A stretch of DNA of 6,812 bases from a bacterium. Lineage in GTDB: Bacteria > Vulcanimicrobiota > Xenobia > Xenobiales > Xenobiaceae. Below the pieces are notes generated by a model. That model did not search any database, had not been told where the DNA came from, and saw only the letters and a program-made list of their open reading frames with translations. Below are positions 1 through 6,281 of the stretch, in pieces; within the stretch, counting starts at the first letter, position 1, and every line of letters begins with the position of its first letter. The translations under genes were made by a program, and so were the position numbers. The stretch is from the NCBI GenBank assembly GCA_017444165.1, contig JAFSXH010000189.1, positions 1 through 6,812 on the forward strand, in the 5' to 3' direction.

Positions 1-1119
1 AACAGGCTTACTTATCAGCCCAAGATGCTTAGCAACGGCGTGGTTGTGACCGATCCCCTTGCCGACAGCCTTACCGCCTCGCTCAAGGCTCTTCTTACTT
101 CCTTCGGGCGAGTGGAAAATCAGATCGCCGCTTCTTACCTGCAGATAGGTGTAGAATCTCTTAACGCCATGTCTGTGCGCCGTCAGCTTATCTATCAGGT
201 TAAACAGGCCTTTTTCAACCGCATAAAAGCAGGTTCTTCCGTAGATGCCGCACTGCTGAATGTCGATTTGTGCAAACAGAGCTTGGTAGACGCCGACAGA
301 ATGTATAAATCTGGCGTGATGGCCTTCTATGATGTTATACAATCCAACCTCTACGTCACCGAAGCGGAAGAGCAGCTGGCAAAGGCCAATACCGCTCTGG
401 ATTCTGCCGATGCCGATTTCTTTAAGTTGCTGTCCTTAAATTCTCCTTCGTCTGACAAAGCTTTTCTGCATATAATTTCTCCAGAACCCATAGAGGTCGA
501 TTCTGCCTGCAATTTAGCCGATTTAAAGAATCTGGCTGTAGCTAGACGATATGAAATCATGAGTTTAGATCGCAGTATAGAAGTTTTAAAGACTAGCCGC
601 GAATCAGTTGAAGCTAATAATAGGCCAGAGATTTACCTCTCCGCCGATTATATATTCTCTCCTGGTTATCATTCGCTCCCCTGCAGTAACTACCAGCTCA
701 ATTTGAATATAGACTGGGATGCCTGGGACGGCGGTTCTAGGAAAGCTCAATTAGAAGAGATCGATTCTCAGATTGAAGCGTTGAAGCATTCCCGTGAGAG
801 TATCTGTGATTCTATATACTTAGAAGTTGAAAAGGCTTGGCTTAACTTTAACTTAACTGATGTAACCATGAAGACTTCGAAGAATAAAGTGGAATCAGCT
901 TGGGTATTTCATGAAATGGCTCGTCAGCGTTTCGTGAACGGTTTGGGAAATTCTCTGGAAGTTCAACAGGCTTTGACCAGTTTAAATGAAGCCCGTCTAT
1001 CGTTCATTTCTGCCTGTTGTGACCGCGAATTGGCTTTTGCGGCCCTCGAATACAGCGTAGGCGTAGATTTTCCTAACCGCAAACTTTCAGTAACCCCAGA
1101 ACTGTTTAAGACAGAGTAA
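1..1119 (+). CDS. TolC/OprM-type outer-membrane efflux channel, 5'-truncated
   Basis: Outer-membrane factor of a tripartite pump: a trimeric beta-barrel and alpha-helical tunnel that carries substrates from the periplasm to the outside. The frame is already open at base 1 and 372 residues are visible. The ATG at 25 is internal, because eight in-frame codons precede it and no signal peptide follows. Family members have about 460-490 residues, so roughly 100, including the signal peptide, lie upstream of the window. Both OEP-type repeats are visible. The first helical repeat (about residues 38-147) contains DRMYKSGVMAFYDV, and the second (about 171-355) contains ARQRFVNGLGNSLEV. Both match the family's R-x-x-[YF]-x-x-G turn. 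The strand motif NIDWDAWDGGSRKAQ (about 236-250) is the usual beta-strand entry into the second helical arm. It ends in TAA, 29 nt before the adaptor gene, so the two are co-transcribed. Family assignment is secure; substrate is unknown. Confidence 0.9.
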   Translation, partial: NRLTYQPKMLSNGVVVTDPLADSLTASLKALLTSFGRVENQIAASYLQIGVESLNAMSVRRQLIYQVKQAFFNRIKAGSSVDAALLNVDLCKQSLVDADRMYKSGVMAFYDVIQSNLYVTEAEEQLAKANTALDSADADFFKLLSLNSPSSDKAFLHIISPEPIEVDSACNLADLKNLAVARRYEIMSLDRSIEVLKTSRESVEANNRPEIYLSADYIFSPGYHSLPCSNYQLNLNIDWDAWDGGSRKAQLEEIDSQIEALKHSRESICDSIYLEVEKAWLNFNLTDVTMKTSKNKVESAWVFHEMARQRFVNGLGNSLEVQQALTSLNEARLSFISACCDRELAFAALEYSVGVDFPNRKLSVTPELFKTE

Positions 1120-1148
1120 TTGTTAGTTCGGAACATAAGGAGTTCAAC

Positions 1149-2555
1149 ATGAATTTTTCAGATATTTTTAACGGTTCAAAGACTAAATTCTTTGGCGTTG
1201 CTCTGATTCTAGCTCTGGGTGCTGGAACGATCGTATCTGGGTGCAGCGAAGACAAGGGCGATGGCACTCAAGGCCAGAGCGAGACGAGACAGAGTAACAC
1301 CGAAACCTCAGATTCCACTCACAACAATGGAGAAAAAGAGGCTGATGCTCAAGCCGCTGCAGGACAGGCGGCTGCTCCTATGGTGATAGCCACCAAAGTC
1401 ACAAAGAAAGATATTCATTACAGCCATGAATGGCCAGCTGAGACTAAATCTGGTGACGAAGTCAATGTACAGGCCAGAATTGAAGGCACTCTGGAGAATT
1501 TCAGCTTTAAAGAAGGTATGGAAGTCAAAGAGGGACAGGTCCTTTTTACTATAGACGATGCCCAGTACCAAGCCGCTCTGCAGGCCGCCCAGGCTCAGGT
1601 CTCCAAGGCTAAGGCCGACCTGGAATACGCCAAAACACAGGTAAATGTGCGCAAAGCTGAAGCCGATCTGGTTTCTGCCCAGACCGAATTAAACCGAGCC
1701 CAGCAAGATGTGGACCGCTATAAACCTCTGGTCGCAAGTGGCACAATTGCTAGGCAGATCCTTGACAATGCCGTTGCTCAGCGCGATGTCGCTCAGGCAC
1801 AGGTAAATGCCGCCAATGCTATATTGAGAAACACCCGTCTTTCCGACAAGGCTAACATAGATATTGCCGCCGCCAATCTGGAAGCGGCCAGAGCCAACGT
1901 AACTCAAGCCGAATTGAATATAGGGTATTGCACTATAACTTCTCCTATCAGCGGCGTCATCGGCAAACTTAACGTTTACCCTGGAAACCTGGTAGGCAGT
2001 GTAGGCAACACCCAGCCTCTGGTGACAATCTCTAAACTCGATCCTATGTACGTAACTTTCAGCTTAACCGAGAAAGAATACCTGTACATTATGGACCACC
2101 GCAACGACGAACACGGCGGCGTGGATATAGAGCTCATCCTTTCCGATGGCAAGGTATATCCGCACAAAGGAAGTTTCAATATGCTGGAACGCACTTTAGA
2201 CTCAGCAACTGGTACTATCGGCGTCCGCATGGTATTTCCCAATCCCGATTTTATTCTGCGTGAAGGACAGTTCGGGCGTCTGCGCATAACCGCTCGCGAT
2301 GCAGAAAAGGTCTTGGTCGTTCCTCAGAAAGCGATCATGACTGTTCAATCGGATCGCTGTGTCTATGTAGTTGGTGCCAACAATATAGTCGAATCGCGCA
2401 CTGTTACTCTTGGAACTCCCATAGACGACAATTATACGGTGGAATCTGGCCTCAAAGAGGGCGAAACAATTATTGTCGACGGCCTTCAGAAAGTTAAACC
2501 AGGTTCTCCCTGCAATCCTTCCGTCACTGAAGAACGCCCTGTCATCAATCCTTAG
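1149..2555 (+). CDS. RND efflux periplasmic adaptor lipoprotein (AcrA/MexA family)
   Basis: Membrane-fusion protein that links the inner-membrane permease to the TolC-like channel. The ATG follows AAGGAG (1137-1142) with a 6-nt gap. The N-terminus is a lipoprotein signal: a hydrophobic stretch at about 14-29, then the lipobox VSGC with Cys32 as lipid anchor. A Ser/Thr/Glu/Gln-rich linker runs to about residue 76. Domains in order are the first lipoyl half (about 104-137), the alpha-hairpin (about 138-256), the second lipoyl half with TSPISGVIGKLNV (264-276), the beta-barrel (about 298-385, with FPNPDFILREGQF near its end) and the membrane-proximal domain (386-468, with VPQKAI and GLQKVKPG). 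Several of these motifs are nearly identical to AcrA. At 468 residues it is longer than AcrA (397). Much of the excess is in the linker and in a longer hairpin. The tip motif has Arg190 and Leu194 but Ala201 where AcrA has Ser. Assignment to the family is secure. Confidence 0.96.
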   Translation: MNFSDIFNGSKTKFFGVALILALGAGTIVSGCSEDKGDGTQGQSETRQSNTETSDSTHNNGEKEADAQAAAGQAAAPMVIATKVTKKDIHYSHEWPAETKSGDEVNVQARIEGTLENFSFKEGMEVKEGQVLFTIDDAQYQAALQAAQAQVSKAKADLEYAKTQVNVRKAEADLVSAQTELNRAQQDVDRYKPLVASGTIARQILDNAVAQRDVAQAQVNAANAILRNTRLSDKANIDIAAANLEAARANVTQAELNIGYCTITSPISGVIGKLNVYPGNLVGSVGNTQPLVTISKLDPMYVTFSLTEKEYLYIMDHRNDEHGGVDIELILSDGKVYPHKGSFNMLERTLDSATGTIGVRMVFPNPDFILREGQFGRLRITARDAEKVLVVPQKAIMTVQSDRCVYVVGANNIVESRTVTLGTPIDDNYTVESGLKEGETIIVDGLQKVKPGSPCNPSVTEERPVINP

Positions 2556-2562
2556 AAGTTTT

Positions 2563-2591
2563 GGCGAGCCGCTTCTCAATGCGGTTAAGCC
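2563..2591 (+). promoter_or_regulatory. Intercistronic RNA hairpin 1
   Basis: Starts 7 nt after the adaptor stop codon. AGCCGC (2567-2572) pairs with GCGGTT (2581-2586), with one G-U pair and an 8-nt loop. After a small internal loop, GGC (2563-2565) pairs with GCC (2589-2591). No T-run follows, so it is not a typical intrinsic terminator. It could protect the upstream message from 3' exonucleases or slow polymerase. The pairing is read by eye; the role is inference. Confidence 0.4.
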
Positions 2592-2612
2592 TCTCTTTGA
2601 ATGTGCAAGTAA

Positions 2613-2644
2613 AACTGCTGACAGCTCAAGTTATGTTGGCAGTT
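2613..2644 (+). promoter_or_regulatory. Intercistronic RNA hairpin 2
   Basis: AACTGCTGACA (2613-2623) pairs along all 11 positions with TGTTGGCAGTT (2634-2644), using two adjacent G-U pairs, around a 10-nt loop. The next bases (GATAGTATTTATTTCC) are only moderately T-rich, so at most it is a leaky terminator. An mRNA-stability or processing element between adaptor and permease is the likelier reading. Function is inferred. Confidence 0.5.
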
Positions 2645-2655
2645 GATAGTATTTA

Positions 2656-2682
2656 TTTCCGAAATTAAATATTTCGGGGAGG
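2656..2682 (+). promoter_or_regulatory. Hairpin overlapping the Shine-Dalgarno of the TTG-started permease gene
   Basis: TTTCCGAAAT (2656-2665) pairs with ATTTCGGGGA (2671-2680) around the 5-nt loop TAAAT. Seven pairs are Watson-Crick without interruption (CCGAAAT with ATTTCGG), then two G-U pairs and one U-A pair extend the stem. The ribosome binding site GGAGG is at 2678-2682, 6 nt before the TTG start at 2689, so the last stem pairs bury its first three bases. This would lower translation initiation on the permease cistron. The site also decides the start: no ATG is in frame between the upstream in-frame TAG (2647-2649) and the TTG. Confidence 0.55.
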
Positions 2683-2688
2683 AAAGTT

Positions 2689-5600
2689 TTGGCTAAATTT
2701 TTTATTCACCGTCCAGTGCTGGCGATGGTCATATCGCTAGTTATATTGATAGCTGGTGCGGTCTGTATACCCAATCTTCCCATCGCTCAGTATCCAGATA
2801 TTTGTCCTCCTGTTATTCAAGTAGTTGCTTCCTATACTGGCGCAAATGCGCAAGTTTTAGAGGAAACGGTAGCTTCTCCGATTGAACAGCAGGTCAACGG
2901 TTGCGAGGGCATGCTCTATATGCGTTCCATCTGCACTAACCAGGGAACATACATTCTGCAGATTACCTTTGACCTATCCAGAGACCAGGACTTAGCGATG
3001 GTAGACGTACAGAACCGCGTATCCCAGGCTTCACCTTTGCTACCAGTAGAGGTCAGTCAGGCGGGTGTGAGCGTAAAGAAGCAATCTACTCAGAACCTGG
3101 TATATATAAGTCTTTACTCTGAAGATGGTTCCCGTGACAGCTTATTCCTGAGCAATTATGCCACCATTAACATTATCGACCAGTTGGCTCGTATCAACGG
3201 TGTAGGTTCAGCCTCTATTATGGTAGGTCAGCGTGACTACTCCATGCGTCTGTGGGTCCAACCAGATAAGCTAGCCAAGCTGGGTGTTACCTGTGATGAC
3301 ATTATTAGTGCTGTACAGAGTCAAAGCGTGCAAGCGGCGGCTGGTTCCATCGGAGATCCTCCTCAACCTCCGGGAGTAGCTTTTACTTATCCTGTCAACG
3401 TACACGGTCGTTTGACTAGTCCTGAAGAGTTCGGCAATATCATAATCAGCAGTGCTAAGAAAAATTCATCCTTCCTGCGCGTTCGCGATGTGGCCACTAC
3501 CGAATTGGGAGCTTCAACTTACAACTCCAGCGGTGAGCGCGATGCTAAAGAGAGTTTAATTATTGCCGTTTATCAACAGCCTAGTGCCAACGGTGTAGCC
3601 TTGGCTCAAGAGATCAAGGCCAAGATGAAGGAGTTGAGCAAAAACTTCCCTTCTGGCGTAAATTACGAAATTACCTATGACAGTACGATCTTTGTAACTA
3701 AATCCATCGAAGAAGTAGTTCATACTCTGTTTGAAGCCATTGTGTTGGTTTTGATCGTGGTTTTGGTCTTCCTGGGCAACTTACGAGCCACTGCTATCCC
3801 TATTCTGGCGGTTCCTGTATCCTTGGTAGGTACTTTTGCAGGTTTTGCCTTAATGGGTTTCTCGATCAACCTATTGACGATGTTCGGTCTGGTTTTGGCC
3901 GTAGGTATCGTGGTAGACGACGCTATTGTGGTAGTAGAAGCGGTAGAGTTGCATATTGAACATGGACTATCTCCTATAGAAGCCACAGAAAAGGCTATGA
4001 GCGAAGTATCTGGCCCAGTAGTAGCTATCGCGTTAGTGTTATGCGCAGTCTTTGTGCCTGTAGCCTTTATGGGCGGCATGACTGGCGTAATGTATAAACA
4101 GTTTGCTATCACTCTGTCGGTATCGGTAGTTCTCTCAGCTTTGGTAGCCTTAACCATGACTCCAGCACTTTGCGCTATCATTTTGAAACCCCGCAAAGAG
4201 TTGCGCGGCCCCTTCGGCTGGTTTGTCAATGCTTTTAATGGTATCTTCAAATGGATGACCGACATTTACGTATTTTTAGTACGTTGGTCTATCAAGTTGG
4301 TGATTCCAGCCGCCGTTTTGATAGCCGCCACTTACTTCGGTGCTTATTGGATGCTCACCCATACCGCCTCAGGATTTATTCCCAACGAAGATATGGGTAC
4401 AGTAATGATCAGCATCAACCTGCCATCTGGTGCTTCTCTGGAACGCACTGCCAAAGCAGTGGAAAAAGTAGAAGCCATGGCCCATAAGTATCCCGGAGTC
4501 GAGCATACTTTGAGTTTGATCGGCTACAATGTTATCCAAGGCAACCAGGCCAGCAACAGCGGCGCAGTAATTTTGGTCCTAAAAGACTGGGATGAGCGCA
4601 AGAAGGATTCCGAAAGTGCTGAGAGCATCGCCATGCAGATACAGAAGGAAACTTCTGATCTAGCTGAAGCTCAAGTTATTGCTATCTGCCCGCCTCCCGT
4701 TCCTGGACTTTCCCAGACCGGCGGTGTAACTCTGGAACTGCAGGATCGCAGCGGAGGAGAGATCCCAGCCTTGGCTCAAGCCTCCAATGGTTATATAGGC
4801 CAAGTGAACAAGAGCGGAGCTGTCTCCATGGCTTATACGCTGTTTAATCCCAGTGTACCCATGCTCGATGTAGAGGTCGACCGAGACAAACTCATCAATA
4901 TGGGTATTCCAGTAAGTTCAGCCTTTACGGCCATGCAGGTAAATTTAGGCGGTTACTATATCAACCAGTACAACCAGTTCGGTCGTACCTGGCGCGTTTA
5001 CATGCAGGCCGATTCCAAGTACAGACGCAATCCTTCCTATATTGGTTGCCTGTATCTGCGCACATCCTCGGGAGCGATGATGCCTCTGAGTAACGTAAGC
5101 TCCATTTCCGAAGTCACTGGCCCAGATGTACTAATCCGTTACAACTTGTATCGCGCAGTCGAGATAAATGCCGAACCCGCTCCAGGTAAGAGCTCTGGCG
5201 AAACTATCGCCGCCATGGAAAAGATGGCCGACTCCTCTTTACCGCAGGGTTACGGTTATGACTGGACCAGTACCGCTTTCCAAGAGAAACAGGCTTCTGG
5301 TCAGACTGTTCAGATTTTGGTCTTAGGTCTAGTCTTCGTGTTCTTATTCCTGGCCGCTCAGTATGAGAGCTGGGGCGTTCCTTTTGCGGTGCTCTTATCT
5401 ATGCCTACCGTAATCTTGGGTGCTTTAGTCGGTATTCACATTATCGGCATGGATATGAACATTTACGTGCAGATCGGTGTATTGATGCTGATAGGCCTCT
5501 CCGCCAAGAACGCTATTTTGATCGTAGAGTATGCCAAAGCTAACTTTGACAGCGGTATGGATCTCATTGAAGCCACCGTCGAAGGTGCCCGTCTGCGCTT

Positions 5601-6000
5601 CCGTCCCATTCTGATGACCTCGTTCGCCTTCATCATGGGCGTTGTCCCTCTGGCCAAAGCGGTCGGTGCTAGTGCCGTCTGCCGCCGAGCTCTGGGTACT
5701 TCAGTGATGTGCGGTATGCTTGCCGCCACGATTCTGGGTATTCTGATCATTCCTTCGCTGTACGTATTTGTACAGGGTACGATCAACCTCTTCAGCGGCA
5801 AAAAGAACAAGGCCGTTAAGTCGGACGACAAAAAGGTCGGCGAAGTAAAGGCCGAGGCTGAGAACGTTGAAGTCAATGTCGAGGATAAAGCTGAAACTGA
5901 GGCTAAGACCGAAGAAGAGACAAAGCCTGAAGCCACCGAGGCTAAGGATGAGAAACCCAAGGGCGATACATCCGAGACCAAGGACGAGACTCAGAAATAA
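2689..6000 (+). CDS. RND multidrug efflux permease, HAE-1 family (AcrB/MexB-like)
   Basis: Inner-membrane, proton-driven trimeric pump, 1103 residues. The start is TTG; the next in-frame ATG (residue 14) would remove the conserved start MAKFFIHRPVLAMVIS, the equivalent of AcrB MPNFFIDRP. Residue numbers run almost in register with AcrB. TM1 is about 9-29, the first porter/docking half about 38-335, TM2-TM6 about 338-497, TM7 about 538-557, the second periplasmic half about 558-870 and TM8-TM12 about 871-1030. The proton relay is intact: Asp410 and Asp411 in VVDDAIVVVE (TM4), Lys940 in GLSAKNAILIVE (TM10), Arg970 and Thr977. The phenylalanines lining the AcrB drug pocket are mostly replaced. 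Residues 1037-1103 form a Lys/Glu/Asp/Thr-rich, probably cytoplasmic tail much longer than AcrB's. It is the last gene of the operon. The pump class is secure; the substrate cannot be named. Confidence 0.97.
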   Translation: MAKFFIHRPVLAMVISLVILIAGAVCIPNLPIAQYPDICPPVIQVVASYTGANAQVLEETVASPIEQQVNGCEGMLYMRSICTNQGTYILQITFDLSRDQDLAMVDVQNRVSQASPLLPVEVSQAGVSVKKQSTQNLVYISLYSEDGSRDSLFLSNYATINIIDQLARINGVGSASIMVGQRDYSMRLWVQPDKLAKLGVTCDDIISAVQSQSVQAAAGSIGDPPQPPGVAFTYPVNVHGRLTSPEEFGNIIISSAKKNSSFLRVRDVATTELGASTYNSSGERDAKESLIIAVYQQPSANGVALAQEIKAKMKELSKNFPSGVNYEITYDSTIFVTKSIEEVVHTLFEAIVLVLIVVLVFLGNLRATAIPILAVPVSLVGTFAGFALMGFSINLLTMFGLVLAVGIVVDDAIVVVEAVELHIEHGLSPIEATEKAMSEVSGPVVAIALVLCAVFVPVAFMGGMTGVMYKQFAITLSVSVVLSALVALTMTPALCAIILKPRKELRGPFGWFVNAFNGIFKWMTDIYVFLVRWSIKLVIPAAVLIAATYFGAYWMLTHTASGFIPNEDMGTVMISINLPSGASLERTAKAVEKVEAMAHKYPGVEHTLSLIGYNVIQGNQASNSGAVILVLKDWDERKKDSESAESIAMQIQKETSDLAEAQVIAICPPPVPGLSQTGGVTLELQDRSGGEIPALAQASNGYIGQVNKSGAVSMAYTLFNPSVPMLDVEVDRDKLINMGIPVSSAFTAMQVNLGGYYINQYNQFGRTWRVYMQADSKYRRNPSYIGCLYLRTSSGAMMPLSNVSSISEVTGPDVLIRYNLYRAVEINAEPAPGKSSGETIAAMEKMADSSLPQGYGYDWTSTAFQEKQASGQTVQILVLGLVFVFLFLAAQYESWGVPFAVLLSMPTVILGALVGIHIIGMDMNIYVQIGVLMLIGLSAKNAILIVEYAKANFDSGMDLIEATVEGARLRFRPILMTSFAFIMGVVPLAKAVGASAVCRRALGTSVMCGMLAATILGILIIPSLYVFVQGTINLFSGKKNKAVKSDDKKVGEVKAEAENVEVNVEDKAETEAKTEEETKPEATEAKDEKPKGDTSETKDETQK

Positions 6001-6024
6001 GTCTCTAAAATAAATCAAAATAAG

Positions 6025-6062
6025 AAGAGCCCCCGATATTCAAAATGTCGAGGGCTCTTTTT
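6025..6062 (+). terminator. Rho-independent terminator of the efflux operon
   Basis: Starts 24 nt after the permease stop. AAGAGCCC (6025-6032) pairs with GGGCTCTT (6052-6059). One C-A mismatch follows, then CGATAT (6034-6039) pairs with ATGTCG (6045-6050), including one G-U pair, around a TCAAA loop. The run TTTTT (6058-6062) follows at once. It separates the pump operon from the downstream lipoprotein gene. Confidence 0.93.
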
Positions 6063-6151
6063 ATTTGCCAAATTTTTCTAACTGATGTATGGCGAAAAAG
6101 TTTCCCAAAGTTTTGTTGGTTCGCTTAATTGACAGGGGATTGAGGAGGGTG

Positions 6152-6177
6152 AATTTTAATTTAGCACTTAATTTTAA
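6152..6177. repeat. Two AATTTTAA copies, 18-bp period
   Basis: AATTTTAA occurs at 6152-6159 and again at 6170-6177, upstream of the candidate lipoprotein promoter. The copies start 18 bp apart. In DNA this A+T-rich the repeat may be chance. It could also act as an UP-like element or a regulator site; nothing else supports that. Confidence 0.25.
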
Positions 6178-6183
6178 CACTGC

Positions 6184-6213
6184 TTGATCCTAAAAAATTT
6201 CTAGGTATATTAT
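6184..6213 (+). promoter_or_regulatory. Candidate sigma-70-type promoter for the downstream lipoprotein gene
   Basis: TTGATC (6184-6189) is followed after 16 nt by TATATT (6206-6211), or after 18 nt by TATTAT (6208-6213). Transcription would start near 6218-6221, giving a leader of about 60 nt before the GTG at 6282. A promoter is expected here because a strong terminator lies upstream. Both boxes are imperfect and the region is A+T-rich, so the exact position is uncertain. Confidence 0.4.
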
Positions 6214-6225
6214 TTTTTGATTCAA

Positions 6226-6244
6226 TTTTATCACTTTTTATCAC
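6226..6244. repeat. Tandem TTTTATCAC direct repeat, 10-bp period
   Basis: Two identical 9-mers TTTTATCAC lie at 6226-6234 and 6236-6244, one base apart, so they sit on the same face of the helix. They are just downstream of the candidate transcription start and about 40 nt before the GTG start codon. The arrangement suits a dimeric or cooperative DNA-binding protein or a leader RNA element. That is inference; the repeat itself is exact. Confidence 0.4.
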
Positions 6245-6281
6245 AGTCTATTTGTTTATTTGCAAAAGGAGAGTTATTTTT

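Noticed and set aside
25..27. ATG as start of the channel gene
   Set aside because: The frame is open through eight codons to the window edge, no signal peptide follows, and the protein would lack a family-conserved N-terminal part. It is an internal Met.
2643..2670. TTGATA/TTAAAT as an internal promoter for the permease
   Set aside because: Transcription would start inside or right at the ribosome site, leaving almost no leader. The stretch is better explained by the hairpin stems.
3720..4265. Minus-strand ORF of 181 codons inside the permease
   Set aside because: The product is Thr/Ala/Lys-rich and antisense to TM-segment codons, without recognisable motifs.
5463..5981. Minus-strand ORF of 172 codons opposite the end of the permease
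   Set aside because: Low-complexity Ser/Ala/Thr product that mirrors the permease TM codons and charged tail; no family resemblance. It is a shadow of the coding strand.
6142..6151. GAGGAGGGTG resembling a ribosome site with GTG
   Set aside because: The GTG directly abuts the Shine-Dalgarno, leaving no spacer, and the frame closes after 13 codons.
6129..6157. Perfect -35 box TTGACA
   Set aside because: The hexamer at 17-nt spacing is AATTTT, a poor -10, and neighbouring spacings are no better. The TTGATC/TATATT pair downstream is preferred.
6089..6187. 32-codon ORF (ATG to TGA) beginning MAKKFPKVLL, basic
   Set aside because: No Shine-Dalgarno precedes it and it lies directly after the terminator with no promoter in front. 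Its length is within chance.
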